A stretch of 64,000 nucleotides of DNA from Phocaeicola sartorii JCM 17136 = DSM 21941 (GTDB taxonomy: Bacteria > Bacteroidota > Bacteroidia > Bacteroidales > Bacteroidaceae). Each line of letters begins with the position of its first letter. Positions within the stretch are counted from its first letter, which is position 1. Location: contig NZ_BAKM01000002.1 of NCBI RefSeq assembly GCF_000614185.1, positions 62,001 through 126,000 of the forward strand, in the 5' to 3' direction. The notes under the pieces were generated by a model. It searched no databases. It was not told the origin of the DNA and was given only the letters and a program-made list of their open reading frames with translations. The position numbers were made by a program, and so were the translations under genes. Shown in pieces: positions 48,555 through 59,115 of the stretch.

Positions 48555-49595
48555 ATGAAAGATTTGAAAGAATTGACACGACCGAATATTTGGGCTTTGA
48601 AACCTTATTCATCGGCACGTGACGAATATAATGGAGCGGAAGCATCTGTCTTTCTGGATGCCAACGAGAATCCGTACAATACGCCTAATAACCGTTATCC
48701 TGATCCTATGCAGCGGGAACTGAAGAATATGATTGCTCCTATCAAAAAGGTAGATCCCGATACGATCTTTTTGGGGAACGGCAGTGATGAGGCTATTGAT
48801 TTGGTATATCGCGCGTTCTGTATTCCGGGAGTGGATAATGTAGTGGCTATTGACCCTACATACGGTATGTATCAGGTATGTGCCGATGTCAATGATGTAG
48901 AATATCGCAAGGTGCTATTGGATGAAAACTATCAGTTCAGTGCCGATAAACTATTGGCGGCAACGGACGATCACACCAAACTGATTTTTCTTTGTTCGCC
49001 CAATAACCCTACCGGTAATAACCTGGAGCGTAGGGAAATGGAAAAATTACTGGATGCTTTCCAGGGACTGGTGATTATAGACGAGGCTTATTCCGATTTT
49101 TCTGATGCTCCGTCTTTCCTTGCCGATTTGGATAAATATCCTAACTTGATTGTCTTTCAGACTTTTTCAAAGGCATGGGGATGTGCTGCCATCCGTTTGG
49201 GCATGGCCTTTGCGTCTAAAGAAATCATCTCTATTTTCAGTAAGATTAAATATCCGTATAATGTGAATCTGCTGACACAGAAAGAGGCGGTTACGATGTT
49301 GCACCGGCATTATGAGGTGGAACGTTGGGTAAAGTCGTTATTGGAAGAACGGACGCGTTTGGTCAATGAATTTGTAGAACTGCCTTGTTGTGAGAAAATC
49401 TATCCTACGGATGCTAATTTCTTTCTAGCTAAAGTGACAGATGCCAAGAAAATATATAATTATCTGGTAGGCAAAGGTATCATAGTGCGTAACCGTACCA
49501 ATATTTCTTTATGCCGTGATTGTTTGCGTGTGACTATTGGCACACGTCCGGAGAATGACATGTTGTTGGAGGCATTGAAAAATTATGAATGTTGA
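48555..49595 (+). CDS. hisC: Histidinol-phosphate aminotransferase
   Basis: A 346-aa fold-type-I PLP aminotransferase. [19 protein letters not shown] near the start, [59 protein letters not shown] (PLP lysine in SKAW) and [19 protein letters not shown] near the end are all HisC features. It starts two bases after hisD, so it is in the same operon. Confidence 0.95.
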   Translation: MKDLKELTRPNIWALKPYSSARDEYNGAEASVFLDANENPYNTPNNRYPDPMQRELKNMIAPIKKVDPDTIFLGNGSDEAIDLVYRAFCIPGVDNVVAIDPTYGMYQVCADVNDVEYRKVLLDENYQFSADKLLAATDDHTKLIFLCSPNNPTGNNLERREMEKLLDAFQGLVIIDEAYSDFSDAPSFLADLDKYPNLIVFQTFSKAWGCAAIRLGMAFASKEIISIFSKIKYPYNVNLLTQKEAVTMLHRHYEVERWVKSLLEERTRLVNEFVELPCCEKIYPTDANFFLAKVTDAKKIYNYLVGKGIIVRNRTNISLCRDCLRVTIGTRPENDMLLEALKNYEC

Positions 49596-49598
49596 AGT

Positions 49599-50717
49599 AT
49601 GAAGAAGGCGTTATTTATAGATCGTGACGGTACGTTGGTCATCGAGCCACCGGTGGATTATCAATTGGATTCTTTCCATAAATTGGAGTTTTATCCTAAG
49701 GTATTCCGTAATCTGGGATTTATCCGTAGCAAACTCGACTTTGAATTTGTGATGGTTACCAATCAAGACGGCCTCGGTACTTCTTCTTTTCCTGAGGATA
49801 CCTTTTGGCCGGTGCACAACCTGGTGTTGAAGACATTGGAGGGGGAAGGCATCACTTTTGATGATATCTTGATAGACCGCAGTTTTCCGGAAGACCATGT
49901 GCCTACCCGTAAGCCTGGAACAGGAATGATGGGAAAATATCTTACCGGTGATTATGATTTGGCTAACAGTTTTGTTATTGGTGACCGTGCTACAGATGTG
50001 GAACTGGCTAAGAATATGGGCTGTAAGGCTATCTTGCTGCAAGATAATATGGATATCCTGAAAGAAAAGAAGCTGGAATCCTATTGTGTACTGGCAACTA
50101 CAGATTGGGATAAGGTAGCCGAATTCCTTTTTGCTGGAGAACGTATGGCAGAAGTCCGCCGCACCACTAAAGAGACAGATATTTATGTAAGCCTGAATTT
50201 GGATGGAAGTGGGAAATGTGATATCTCTACAGGGCTTGGCTTTTTTGACCACATGCTGGAGCAGATAGGAAAACATGGAGGTATTGATCTTACCATCCAA
50301 GTAAAGGGGGATCTGGAAGTGGACGAACATCATACTATTGAAGATACAGCTATCGCTTTAGGTGAATGTATTTATCAGGCATTGGGCAGCAAGCGTGGCA
50401 TTGAGCGTTATGGGTATTGCCTGCCCATGGATGATTGCCTTTGTCAGGTGGCTTTGGACTTTGGTGGTCGTGCATGGCTGGTATGGGATGCTGAGTTTCA
50501 TCGGGAGAAAATAGGGGAGATGCCTACCGAGATGTTTCTTCATTTCTTTAAATCAATGAGCGATGCTGCTCGTATGAACTTAAATATCAAGGCAGAAGGA
50601 CAGAATGAGCATCATAAGATAGAAGGAATATTCAAAGCTTTGGCTCGTGCTATGAAAATGGCTGTCCGAAGGGATATTTATCATTTTGAGGTGCCTTCAA
50701 GCAAAGGGTGTATTTAA
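49599..50717 (+). CDS. hisB: Bifunctional histidinol-phosphatase / imidazoleglycerol-phosphate dehydratase
   Basis: A 372-aa fusion. Residues 1-165 are a HAD phosphatase ([53 protein letters not shown]). Residues 180-372 are the HisB dehydratase with the repeated metal-binding motifs [15 protein letters not shown] and [15 protein letters not shown], and [10 protein letters not shown] between. It starts three bases after hisC. The remaining his genes (hisHAFI) are not in the window. Confidence 0.95.
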   Translation: MKKALFIDRDGTLVIEPPVDYQLDSFHKLEFYPKVFRNLGFIRSKLDFEFVMVTNQDGLGTSSFPEDTFWPVHNLVLKTLEGEGITFDDILIDRSFPEDHVPTRKPGTGMMGKYLTGDYDLANSFVIGDRATDVELAKNMGCKAILLQDNMDILKEKKLESYCVLATTDWDKVAEFLFAGERMAEVRRTTKETDIYVSLNLDGSGKCDISTGLGFFDHMLEQIGKHGGIDLTIQVKGDLEVDEHHTIEDTAIALGECIYQALGSKRGIERYGYCLPMDDCLCQVALDFGGRAWLVWDAEFHREKIGEMPTEMFLHFFKSMSDAARMNLNIKAEGQNEHHKIEGIFKALARAMKMAVRRDIYHFEVPSSKGCI

Positions 50718-50722
50718 GTTAG

Positions 50723-50784
50723 CTTCAAAGGCAAAGTAACTTAACTTAGTTGGGCAAGTAAGTTAAGTTACTTTGCCTTTGAAG
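50723..50784. terminator. 26-bp perfect hairpin between hisB and nadE
   Basis: CTTCAAAGGCAAAGTAACTT plus six bases (50723-50748) and its exact inverse (50759-50784) around a 10-base loop, in the space between two convergent genes. A T run follows on the plus side (50794 on). Probably a bidirectional terminator. Confidence 0.75.
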
Positions 50785-50806
50785 TTAAGTTACTTTTTTT
50801 TATGGC

Positions 50807-52732
50807 TTATAGCTCTTCGCATTCTTTCAGCCATGAAACTGCACTGGCGTCGCTCGGCATACGCCAGTCGCCTCGGGGACTGAGTGATACAGACCCCACT
50901 TTGGGACCATCGGGCAGACAGGAGCGTTTGAATTGTTGTTGAAAGAAACGGCGGCAGAATGTAGTAAGCCATTTTTTGATTGTTTCCTCATCATAGATAT
51001 CACGAAAAGCGATACTTGCCAGGAAGAATATCTTGGCGGGACGAAACCCGAAACGCAGGAATTGATACAGGAAGAAGTCATGCAGTTCGTATGGCCCTAC
51101 CAAATCTTCAGTCTTTTGTTTGATGTTGCCGTTTTCATCAGCAGGAATCAGTTCGGGGCTGATAGGAGTGTCTACAATATCGAGCAGAGTGATACGTGAT
51201 TCATTATCCATGTCATTCAAAGCCACCCAGTTTATCAGATATTTGACCAATGTTTTGGGAATACTTCCATTGACTCCGTACATGGACATGTGATCTCCAT
51301 TGTAGGTAGCCCAGCCTAGGGCAAGTTCTGAAAGGTCTCCCGTACCAATGACAAGACCGCCCAGTTGGTTGGCGACATCCATCAGAATTTGAGTCCGTTC
51401 GCGTGCCTGACTGTTTTCGTAAGTCACATCGTGTACGGTCATGTCGTGGTCAATATCGTTAAAGTGTTGGATGCACGATTCCTTTATGCTGATTTCTTTA
51501 ATGGTGACACCTAGTGAAGCCATCAGATGGAGAGCATTGTTATAAGTACGGTCGGTAGTGCCAAAACCAGGCATGGTGATGCCGATGATGCCTTTTCGTG
51601 GCAGATCTAATTTATCGAAAGTCTTGGCGCAGACCAAAAGTGCCAAGGTGGAATCCAGTCCGCCGGAAATGCCTACTACTACAGTCTTGCAGTGAGTGTG
51701 TACCAGACGTTTGGCAAGTCCTGCTATTTGGATAGCGAAGATTTCTTCACAACGCTCATCCAATTCTTTGCCTTGGGGAACAAAAGGATGGGCTTCTATA
51801 CTGCGCGTCAGACTAAGATCGCGTGTGTTGACAAATTCTGTACTGATATGGATGGCGGGACGTCCCGGGCAGTTGCCGATATTGGCGGCAAAAGTGGTGT
51901 TGGTCAACCGTTCGCCACGAAGACGCTCCACGTCTATTTCACTGATGACCAATTGTTCCTTGAGTGAGAAACGTTCAGATTCGGCAAGTAATGTGCCGTT
52001 TTCATATATCAGTCCGTTGCCTGCAAAAACAACGTCTGTGGTGGATTCACCGAAACCGGATGAGCTGAATACATACCCTGCCAGACAGCGTGCTGATTGT
52101 TGACTGACTAATGAACGGACATAATTATGCTTGCCTATTCCTTCATTGTCGGCAGACATGTTGAAGATGATTTCCGCTCCTTTCAGTGTTAATGCAGAAC
52201 TGGGCGGAATGGGTGCCCACATATCTTCGCAGATTTCAATGCCAAAGCAAGTTTCCGGAGTGTCGAAAAGCAGGTTGGCACTGACCGGTACATTTTGTCC
52301 GCAGAGGCGTACATTACCATCTGGGTGGTTTAGAGCAGAGGTAAACCAGCGTTGTTCATAGAACTCTTTATAATTAGGTAAATATGTTTTGGGAACAATG
52401 CCCAGTATTTTTCCTTTTTGGAAAACTACGGCACTGTTCAGCAATGTGGAATTCATAACGACGGGCATTCCTACAATAGAAATGATATCCATTTGCCGGG
52501 TGTTATTCATTATCTGCATTAAAGCCATTTCTGCTTCTTCCAGTAGCAAAGACTGACCGAACAAATCAGCGCAAGTATATCCTGTGATACTTAGTTCGGG
52601 AAAAATGATGATTTGTACCCCTTTCCCGTCTGCTATGGCAATTTGGGTCTCAATCTGTTGTGCGTTAAATTTGCAGTCGGCCACTTTCACTACCGGAATG
52701 GCAGCCGCCACTCTTACAAAACCGTATTTCAT
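50807..52732 (-). CDS. nadE: Glutamine-dependent NAD+ synthetase
   Basis: 641 aa from the ATG at 52732 ([20 protein letters not shown]); a longer frame exists but the extra 37 residues are low-complexity. The N-terminal nitrilase-like glutaminase has the triad region with [14 protein letters not shown] (Glu), Lys in the middle and [13 protein letters not shown] (catalytic Cys). The C-terminal NAD synthase domain has the PP-loop [34 protein letters not shown] and [20 protein letters not shown]. It converts deamido-NAD to NAD using glutamine nitrogen. A minus-strand -7 box lies at 52762-52769. Confidence 0.93.
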   Translation of the reverse strand: MKYGFVRVAAAIPVVKVADCKFNAQQIETQIAIADGKGVQIIIFPELSITGYTCADLFGQSLLLEEAEMALMQIMNNTRQMDIISIVGMPVVMNSTLLNSAVVFQKGKILGIVPKTYLPNYKEFYEQRWFTSALNHPDGNVRLCGQNVPVSANLLFDTPETCFGIEICEDMWAPIPPSSALTLKGAEIIFNMSADNEGIGKHNYVRSLVSQQSARCLAGYVFSSSGFGESTTDVVFAGNGLIYENGTLLAESERFSLKEQLVISEIDVERLRGERLTNTTFAANIGNCPGRPAIHISTEFVNTRDLSLTRSIEAHPFVPQGKELDERCEEIFAIQIAGLAKRLVHTHCKTVVVGISGGLDSTLALLVCAKTFDKLDLPRKGIIGITMPGFGTTDRTYNNALHLMASLGVTIKEISIKESCIQHFNDIDHDMTVHDVTYENSQARERTQILMDVANQLGGLVIGTGDLSELALGWATYNGDHMSMYGVNGSIPKTLVKYLINWVALNDMDNESRITLLDIVDTPISPELIPADENGNIKQKTEDLVGPYELHDFFLYQFLRFGFRPAKIFFLASIAFRDIYDEETIKKWLTTFCRRFFQQQFKRSCLPDGPKVGSVSLSPRGDWRMPSDASAVSWLKECEEL

Positions 52733-52761
52733 ATTATACCTTCCATTATTATATATAGTTG

Positions 52762-52769
52762 CAAAATTA
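52762..52769 (-). promoter_or_regulatory. nadE -7 box
   Basis: CAAAATTA on the plus strand is TAATTTTG on the minus strand (TAnnTTTG), 29 bases before the nadE ATG. No clear -33. Confidence 0.5.
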
Positions 52770-52828
52770 ATCATTCTTTCTTGATTTGTGCTCCTAAATA
52801 AAAAAAATAAAAAAAAAGTGCGTGAATT

Positions 52829-52859
52829 ATTTGTTTGTTGCAAAGAACTATCTATCTTT
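52829..52859 (+). promoter_or_regulatory. Promoter of the Fur-family regulator
   Basis: TTTG (52829-52832), 19 bases, TATCTTTG (52852-52859), 42 bases before the ATG. Confidence 0.75.
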
Positions 52860-52900
52860 GCACGTGAAATAAAATTGTAATAGTTACAAAAAGGGAATAT

Positions 52901-53311
52901 ATGAAGAGTTACGATTATCTTATCAGTTATAACATTAAGCCTTCCGTACAGCGTATAGCTATTATGGATTATTTATTGGCACACAAAACTCATCCTTCTA
53001 TTGATGAGATTTATTTGGCACTATGTAAGGACATTCCAACTTTGTCCAAGACTACAGTGTATAATACACTGAAGCTCTTTGTCGAGCATGGAGCAGCTTT
53101 AATGCTTACAATTGATGAAAAGAATGCATGTTTCGATGGTGATACTTCCCTGCATGCTCATTTCCTTTGCAAGAAATGTGGTAAGATATTCGATTTGCCA
53201 TACAGTAACAAAGTGAAGCAAGTAGAGCAGATTGATATGAATGGATTCAAGGTGGATGAAATTCATCAATATTATAAAGGTATATGTCCTGCTTGTGCTA
53301 AAGAAGGCTAA
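52901..53311 (+). CDS. Fur-family transcriptional regulator (PerR-like)
   Basis: A 136-aa protein. The N-terminal winged helix has SVQRIAIMDYLLAHKTHPSI and the recognition helix LSKTTVYNTLKLFVEHG. The C-terminal dimer domain has HAHFLCKKCGKIFDLP and CPACAKEG, i.e. two CxxC pairs for structural zinc, with His ligands in between. The rubrerythrin gene 76 bases downstream suggests peroxide response (PerR) rather than iron uptake, by context only. Confidence 0.88.
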   Translation: MKSYDYLISYNIKPSVQRIAIMDYLLAHKTHPSIDEIYLALCKDIPTLSKTTVYNTLKLFVEHGAALMLTIDEKNACFDGDTSLHAHFLCKKCGKIFDLPYSNKVKQVEQIDMNGFKVDEIHQYYKGICPACAKEG

Positions 53312-53387
53312 GAAAGAAGTTGGAGGGATAGAGAGTAAATGATTAACTAATAAATAAAATATTGACTAACTAATAAAAAAAGGAATT

Positions 53388-53939
53388 ATGAAAAAGTTTA
53401 TTTGTACAGTTTGTGGTTATATTCATGAAGGTGATGCAGCTCCTGAAAAATGTCCGTTGTGTAAAGCTCCTGCTTCTAAGTTCAACGAAATGGTAGAAAC
53501 TGAAGGTGGCTTGGAATTTGTTGACGAACACGTTATCGGCGTAGCAAAAGGTTGCGACGAAGAAATGATTAAGGATTTGAACAACCATTTCATGGGTGAA
53601 TGTACAGAAGTGGGTATGTATCTGGCTATGAGCCGTCAGGCAGACCGTGAAGGCTATCCTGAAGTTGCTGAAGCTTTCAAACGTTATGCTTGGGAGGAAG
53701 CAGAACATGCTGCTAAATTTGCTGAGTTGCTGGGTGACTGTGTATGGGATACAAAGACTAACCTGGAAAAGAGAATGAATGCTGAGTCAGGTGCTTGTGC
53801 CGATAAGAAACGCATTGCTACTCGTGCAAAGGCTTTGAACTTGGATGCTATTCACGATACAGTTCACGAAATGGCTAAGGACGAAGCTCGTCACGGTAAA
53901 GGCTTTGAAGGTTTGTACAACAGATATTTCAAAAAATAA
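53388..53939 (+). CDS. Rubrerythrin with N-terminal rubredoxin domain
   Basis: A 183-aa protein. The rubredoxin-like zinc/iron site is at the N-terminus ([10 protein letters not shown]...[11 protein letters not shown]), unlike classic rubrerythrins which have it at the C-terminus ('reverse' type). The ferritin-like four-helix part from about residue 55 carries the diiron ligands in [36 protein letters not shown] and [14 protein letters not shown]. Likely an NADH-dependent peroxide reductase protecting this anaerobe, and probably under the Fur-family protein upstream. Confidence 0.92.
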   Translation: MKKFICTVCGYIHEGDAAPEKCPLCKAPASKFNEMVETEGGLEFVDEHVIGVAKGCDEEMIKDLNNHFMGECTEVGMYLAMSRQADREGYPEVAEAFKRYAWEEAEHAAKFAELLGDCVWDTKTNLEKRMNAESGACADKKRIATRAKALNLDAIHDTVHEMAKDEARHGKGFEGLYNRYFKK

Positions 53940-53964
53940 TATACGATTTGTTGTAGTATAAATG

Positions 53965-54006
53965 GAGAGAGGGTGTTGCAATTATTATTGCGGCACTCTC
54001 TTTTTC
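53965..54006 (+). terminator. Terminator after rubrerythrin
   Basis: GAGAGGGTGTTGCAAT region (from 53965) pairs with ATTGCGGCACTCTC (to 54000) with small mismatches; TTTTTC follows. Confidence 0.7.
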
Positions 54007-54040
54007 TTAGTTATATTTAGAGATATATGGGGCTTGTTTC

Positions 54041-54499
54041 TCATTCTTTCAGTAGTACTTCTTCAATCGCTTTCCTGAAAGTAGCTTTATTGGCTGCCCC
54101 TACAATGATCTGTGGCTGGCCTGTCTTGGGGATAAAAATGATGGTAGGCAGTGATTGTATCCCCATGTCGGCAGATAATTCTTTTTGTTTGTCTGTATCT
54201 ACTTTGTAAACTATGATTTGGTCTTGATATTCTTTGGCCAGACTTTTTAGCAGAGGGGCAACCATACGGCAAGGGCCGCACCATGTGGCGTAGAAATCAA
54301 TAACTGCCGGTTTTTCCCCTTTGTATTTCCAGTCAGTGGAACCGGAGGTATAGTCAAATATGTTATCCAGGAACATTTGTTTGTCCATTCGGATGACTTT
54401 TCCTGAATTTTTATCTGACTGACTCTGGACAGGAATTTGGGCGCTGAGATGTCCCGTTAATCCGGCAGCTAATAGAAGGCATGTTATTGCTTTCTTCAT
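54041..54499 (-). CDS. Periplasmic thioredoxin-family protein
   Basis: A 152-aa protein. Signal peptide LLLAAGLTGHLSAQ, then a thioredoxin fold with active site FYATWCGPCRMVAPLL and cis-Pro in GIQSLPTIIFI. It is exported, so it is likely to reduce or oxidise envelope disulfides. It starts three bases after the cytoplasmic thioredoxin gene, so both come from one transcript; an inner/outer redox pair is plausible. Confidence 0.88.
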   Translation of the reverse strand: MKKAITCLLLAAGLTGHLSAQIPVQSQSDKNSGKVIRMDKQMFLDNIFDYTSGSTDWKYKGEKPAVIDFYATWCGPCRMVAPLLKSLAKEYQDQIIVYKVDTDKQKELSADMGIQSLPTIIFIPKTGQPQIIVGAANKATFRKAIEEVLLKE

Positions 54500-54502
54500 G
54501 TT

Positions 54503-54799
54503 TTACTCATATTGGGATAGGATCGTGCTTAAATCATTGGCACGCATCACACCACTTTGCCGCCACAACTGTTTGCCATCCTTAAAAATCATCAGTGTGG
54601 GAACCGATTGAATCTGATAGTATGCGGCAATTTCTTTATGCTTGTCCACATCTACTTTGACAATTCTTACTTTTTCACCTTTTATTCCTTTTAGTTCTTC
54701 CAGAATAGGCTTCATGGCTTTGCAAGGCCCGCACCATTCAGCAAAAAAATCGACTAATACAGGGATGTTTGAGGTGATTAAATCTTCAAATCTTTCCAT
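54503..54799 (-). CDS. trxA: Thioredoxin
   Basis: A 98-aa cytoplasmic thioredoxin without signal sequence. FFAEWCGPCKAMKPILEEL is the active site and YQIQSVPTLMIFKDG the cis-Pro loop. Slightly shorter than E. coli TrxA. AAGGAG precedes the ATG by six bases. First of two thioredoxin genes. The spacer to the OmpH-like gene has a terminator. Confidence 0.92.
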   Translation of the reverse strand: MERFEDLITSNIPVLVDFFAEWCGPCKAMKPILEELKGIKGEKVRIVKVDVDKHKEIAAYYQIQSVPTLMIFKDGKQLWRQSGVMRANDLSTILSQYE

Positions 54800-54867
54800 A
54801 ATGTTCTCCTTTCGTTATTTTTATTATAGTAAAAACGCTTATAGAGTGGTTTTTGTTTAAAAAATGA

Positions 54868-54895
54868 AGCCGAAACAGTGTAAACTGTTTCGGCT
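54868..54895 (-). terminator. Terminator of the OmpH-like operon
   Basis: AGCCGAAACAGT (54868-54879) pairs perfectly with ACTGTTTCGGCT (54884-54895) around a 4-base loop. On the minus strand it is followed by a T run, placed after the OmpH-like gene. Confidence 0.85.
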
Positions 54896-54920
54896 TTGCA
54901 TATCATAAGGTTGATGACTG

Positions 54921-55535
54921 TTATTTCTTTACAGAAGAGGGAGTATAACGTGCGTTCAGCCCGTCAATGATTTCCTGTGTGATGTTGTATGCCGGATTAG
55001 CGTATAACAAGTTGTCAAATCCTGTATTGCTGATAATCAGATCATATCCTTTGTTCTGATTGTAGATTTTTAGGAATGAGTTGATGGAATCGCGCAACTG
55101 TAAGCTGTTCTTTTGATTTTCAGAAGCCAGCTCGTCGCTTAGTTTCTGTTGCAGTGCTTGCAATTCTTGTTGTTGTTTCATCAGTCTCATCTGTTCCTGT
55201 TCAGCGCGTTCACGTGTGGCGAAGCCGTTATTTTCCAGTTTGCGTTGGAATTCTTTAGCGTCAGCATCCAGCTTCTTCGCTTTTTCATTCAAAGTAGTGC
55301 GGATATTTTCTTCTTTTTGTATCATCACTTCGTTTAAGTCATTCCAAAAATTGTACTTAGTCAACAGTGAATCGATTTCCACGTATGCTATTTTCATGTT
55401 TGAAGAACCAGCAACACCGGCTGCCGGAGCAGCGGAGGAAGTTGCAGCGTTGTTGCTGTTGTCGCTACATTGTGCAAACACTAACACGATGGCCAGTGCT
55501 AGAAATCCATTCAGGATGAAATTTGTTCTTTTCAT
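54921..55535 (-). CDS. OmpH/Skp-family lipoprotein
   Basis: 204 aa from the ATG at 55535 (a GTG at 55547 would add four residues). Lipoprotein signal with lipobox VFAQC. An Ala/Ser-rich linker, then MKIAYVEIDSLLTKYNFWND, the usual start of the Skp fold, and a long coiled coil at about 75-160 with many Q, E and K. C-terminal YDLIISNTGFDNLLYANPA is the strand that closes the Skp body. Likely a periplasmic chaperone for outer-membrane proteins, here lipid-anchored. It follows the small membrane protein gene. Confidence 0.85.
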   Translation of the reverse strand: MKRTNFILNGFLALAIVLVFAQCSDNSNNAATSSAAPAAGVAGSSNMKIAYVEIDSLLTKYNFWNDLNEVMIQKEENIRTTLNEKAKKLDADAKEFQRKLENNGFATRERAEQEQMRLMKQQQELQALQQKLSDELASENQKNSLQLRDSINSFLKIYNQNKGYDLIISNTGFDNLLYANPAYNITQEIIDGLNARYTPSSVKK

Positions 55536-55566
55536 AATCTTTTTCACGTATTGTTTTTATTAATTA

Positions 55567-55788
55567 TTATCCGTTTTTGTTTGGCTTTTCAACTTCGGCT
55601 ATGGCGTTTTTATTAGGCTTGCGCGCTTCACGATCTTGTGATTGCACACATCCCACTCCTTTTTTGCGGAGTGCCTTGTTACCGCTCACATGTGTATTGG
55701 GAAACTTTCCTTTCAGAAAGATTCCGATAGATAATAATGCTATACAGATAGCAACTATTAACACAGTTATAAGGATAGTATCAAGCAT
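55567..55788 (-). CDS. Small single-TM membrane protein
   Basis: A 73-aa protein. One TM helix at residues 4-26 (ILITVLIVAICIALLSIGIF), then a basic cytoplasmic or periplasmic tail with GKFPNTHVSGNKALRKKGVG and a cysteine. The block FPNTHVSGNKAL recurs in small Bacteroidota membrane proteins, as far as I recall; function unknown. First gene of the operon with the OmpH-like gene, behind a good promoter. Confidence 0.75.
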   Translation of the reverse strand: MLDTILITVLIVAICIALLSIGIFLKGKFPNTHVSGNKALRKKGVGCVQSQDREARKPNKNAIAEVEKPNKNG

Positions 55789-55807
55789 TTCTATTATTTT
55801 TGTGGTG

Positions 55808-55839
55808 CAAAGTTAGTGTAAGGTAAGGGAAATGCCAAA
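55808..55839 (-). promoter_or_regulatory. Promoter of the small membrane protein/OmpH-like operon
   Basis: On the minus strand TTTG (55839-55836), 20 bases, TAACTTTG (55815-55808), 20 bases before the ATG at 55788. Confidence 0.7.
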
Positions 55840-56012
55840 TTTATTGAAGCATTTCGTGTTTACAGACTAATTTTGCGGAGCAAATATAGAATTTTGCAAT
55901 GATTTAGCTTTCTCTTTTCCCATTAAAAAAGAGGAAGTATGCTGTTTGAAAGAGTTATTTAACTAATTTTTGCAGATTCAAGAGCTGAATTTGCCTAAAC
56001 AACAACATGATT

Positions 56013-57469
56013 ATGAATAAAAAGGATTTAAAGCCGGCATCTGTCTTTCATTATTTTGAAGAGATATGTCAGGTACCCCGTCCCTCGAAAAGAGAGGAGA
56101 AAATAATTGCTTATTTGAAAGCATTCGGTGAAGAACATGGCTTGGAAACTACGACAGACGAAGCCGGTAATGTATTGATTAAAAAGCCTGCTACTCCAGG
56201 TAAGGAGAATTTGAAAACTGTGATTTTACAGTCTCATATAGATATGGTTTGTGAAAAAAACAGTGATGTGGAACATGATTTTCTGATTGATCCTATTGAA
56301 ACAGTCGTGGACGGTGAATGGCTGAGAGCCAAAGGTACTACATTGGGGCTGATAATGGTATCGGTGTGGCGACAGAACTGGCTATATTGGCTGCTACTGA
56401 CATAGAGCATGGTCCGTTAGAGTGTCTTTTCACCGTGGATGAAGAGACCGGATTGACAGGTGCTTTTGCATTGAAGCCAGGGTTTATGACTGGTGATATT
56501 CTGATTAATCTGGACTCGGAAGATGAAGGAGAATTGTTTATCGGCTGTGCCGGTGGCGCAAACACTACAGCCGAATTTACTTATCAGCCTGTTGCTGCTC
56601 CACAGGATTATTTTTATTTCCGTGTAGCGGTCAAGGGACTGACAGGTGGTCACTCCGGTGATGATATTAATAAAGGTAGAGCGAATGCCAATAAGCTGTT
56701 GAATCGTTTCCTGACTCAGCTGGCTTCTAAATATACTTTATATTTATGTGAGATTGATGGTGGTAATCTGCATAATGCCATACCTCGTGAGGCACAGGCT
56801 TTGTGTGCGGTACCTATGCATGATAAGGAATCGGTTCGTGTGGATTTGAATATCTATACTGCTGAACTGGAGAATGAATATGCTGTGACAGAACCAAACT
56901 TGAGAACTGAACTCTCTTCTGAATCCCCTTGCAAGGAAGCGATAGATATGGCTACCGCCAGGCATTTTCTGAGAGCGGTTTACGCTGTGCACAACGGGGT
57001 GTATGCCATGAGCCAGGATATTCCGGGACTGGTGGAGACTTCATCCAATCTGGCTTCTATCAAACAGGTAGAGGGAAACAAGATTAAAATAGTGACTAGC
57101 CAGCGCAGTTCCATTCTTTCATCACGCAAGGATATGTCCGAGATGATTCGCTCTGCTTTTCTGTTGGGAGGTGCTGAAGTAACGACAGGTGACGGTTATC
57201 CAGGGTGGAAACCGAATCCGGCTTCTCCTGTTTTGAAAGTTGCGGTAGATAGCTATAAAAAACTTTTTGGCGTGGAACCTAAAGTAAAAGCGATTCATGC
57301 AGGATTGGAGTGTGGTTTGTTCCTTGAAAAATATCCGTCACTGGATATGGTTTCTTTTGGACCTACTTTGCGTGGTGTCCATTCACCCGATGAACGTATG
57401 TTGATTCCAACAGTGGATAAATTCTGGCGTCATTTGCTGGATGTATTGGTTAATATACCGACAAAATAA
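56013..57469 (+). CDS. pepD: Aminoacyl-histidine dipeptidase, frame broken once
   Basis: Frames 56013-56405 and 56318-57469 join when one G is restored near 56348 (GGGGG read as GGGG, in KGTTLGADNGIGVATELAI), giving about 485 aa, the normal PepD length. M20-family motifs: LQSHIDMVCEKNSD (metal His/Asp), GADNGIGVA (bridging Asp), TVDEETGLTGAF (catalytic Glu pair), GGHSGDDINKGRAN and a C-terminal HAGLECGLF. A cytosolic Zn dipeptidase for Xaa-His dipeptides. The endonuclease-family gene starts five bases after its stop. Confidence 0.88.
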
Positions 57470-57474
57470 GTTAT

Positions 57475-58484
57475 ATGAAGAAAACAATCCTATTCCTTTG
57501 TTTGTGCTGCCTGGTTGGGGTGACGTATGCACAGGAACCGTTCCGGATAATGTTCTACAATGTAGAGAACTTGTTCGACTGTCAGCACGACACGTTGAAA
57601 AATGATTATGAATTTTTACCGGATGCTCCGAAAGGATGGACGTATGCGCGTTATTATGATAAACTGGCTAAGATAGCCAAAGTTATTATTGCCACTGGTG
57701 AGGAAAATGTTCCCGACTTGGTGGGACTTTGTGAAGTGGAAAATGACCATTGCCTGAAAGATTTGACGGAAAATTCACCTTTACGTGAGGCCGGTTACCG
57801 TTATGTCATGACTGATTCTCCCGATGAGCGTGGCATTGACGTGGCGTTGCTTTATCAGCGGGGTACTTTTAAGTTGTTAGGACAAAACTGTATTCCTGTT
57901 CCTTATAAGGAAATAGAACGCCGTCCTACGCGTGATATTCTTCATGTGATGGGGCAGGTGGTTTCCGGTGATACATTGGATGTGTTTGTATGTCACATGC
58001 CTTCCCGTTCCGGCGGTGAGGAAAAGAGTGAGCCATATCGTCTTTTCACTGCACAGATATTGAATATGGCGGTGGATTCTATCATGAATCTTCGCCAGCA
58101 TCCCAATGTGGTGATAATGGGTGATTTTAATGACTATCCCACTAATAATTCAATAGCTAAAGTGTTGGGTGCTGTGGCTCCGAAAGGTGAGGTGCAGGCT
58201 AAAAAACTGTATAATCTGATGGACGGACGAAAGGAAGGTACTTACCGTTATCGCGGTGAATGGGGCGTGCTTGATCAGCTGATTGTTTCCGGATTCCTGT
58301 TGCAGGGACACGAGGTATGCGCACTTCATACGACAAGGCGCAGATTTTAAAATATCCGTTCCTGTTGGAAGAAGATGAAAAATATGGTGGGGATATCCCA
58401 TCACGTACTTACTGGGGAAAGAAATATCATGGTGGTTATAGCGACCATTTGCCGGTATGTGTGGACTTTGAAATCGGAAAATAG
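57475..58484 (+). CDS. Exported endonuclease/exonuclease/phosphatase-family protein, frame broken once
   Basis: The frame from 57475 stops at 58350, but one missing base near 58317 accounts for this. The other frame continues (MRTSYDKAQILKYPFLLEED) to YSDHLPVCVDFE and a stop at 58484, giving about 336 aa. Signal peptide FLCLCCLVGVTYA. EEP-fold motifs: FYNVENLFD, VGLCEVENDHCL (metal Glu), VFVCHMPSRSGG, IMGDFNDYPTN and SDHLPV (catalytic Asp-His), which only the restored part contains. Secreted phosphodiesterase or nuclease; substrate unknown. Confidence 0.82.
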
Positions 58485-58494
58485 GGAGAGGGAT

Positions 58495-58554
58495 TAGTGG
58501 TTAGTGATGAATGGGCTGCGCTATTATGCTGCAGGTATTAATCACTAATCACTA
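58495..58554. terminator. Hairpin between convergent endonuclease and rlmH genes
   Basis: TAGTGGTTAGTGAT (58495-58508) pairs with ATCACTAATCACTA (58541-58554) with one G-U pair. It lies between two gene ends and can act both ways. Confidence 0.65.
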
Positions 58555-58561
58555 TATATTC

Positions 58562-59035
58562 CTATTCATGATGATAAGGACCGTTATTCAATATAGTCAT
58601 AGCCCGGTATAGCTGTTCTACGAAAATAAGGCGTATCATTTGATGTGAGAAGGTCATCTTGGATAATGAGATCTTTTCTTGGGCTGCATCATATATTTTG
58701 GGCGCAAATCCGTATGGTCCCCCAATGATAAATACTAACCGTTTGTTTACAGTGTGCATTTTACGTTCTATCCAGTTGGCAAATTCTACGGAACGGAATT
58801 CTTTCCCATGTTCATCCAATAAGACCACGACATCGCCCGGCAGCAAAGCTTTCAGAATTAATTCTCCTTCCTTCTCTTTTTGTTGCTCCATGCTCAGGTT
58901 TTTGGTGTTCTTGAGTTCGGGGATGACTTCCATATCGAAAGAAATGAAGTGCTTGGTACGTTCCACGTAATCATTGATAGCGGTGATATAATGTTTTTCG
59001 ACAGTGCGTCCTACTACTAATAATGTAAATTTCAT
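58562..59035 (-). CDS. rlmH: 23S rRNA (pseudouridine1915-N3)-methyltransferase
   Basis: A 157-aa SPOUT methyltransferase of exact RlmH length. KFTLLVVGRTVEKHY at the start, VVLLDEHGKEFRSVEFANWI, FIIGGPYGFAPKIYD (SAM-binding knot) and SLSKMTFSHQMIRLIFVEQL, ending AMTILNNGPYHHE. Methylates pseudouridine 1915 in helix 69 of 23S rRNA. Confidence 0.95.
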   Translation of the reverse strand: MKFTLLVVGRTVEKHYITAINDYVERTKHFISFDMEVIPELKNTKNLSMEQQKEKEGELILKALLPGDVVVLLDEHGKEFRSVEFANWIERKMHTVNKRLVFIIGGPYGFAPKIYDAAQEKISLSKMTFSHQMIRLIFVEQLYRAMTILNNGPYHHE

Positions 59036-59115
59036 ACGTTCTTTTCTGGTTTACTTTGCAAAAATACGGAAAATCTCTACCTTTGCCTATCAATTCATAA
59101 AAAAACGATAACATT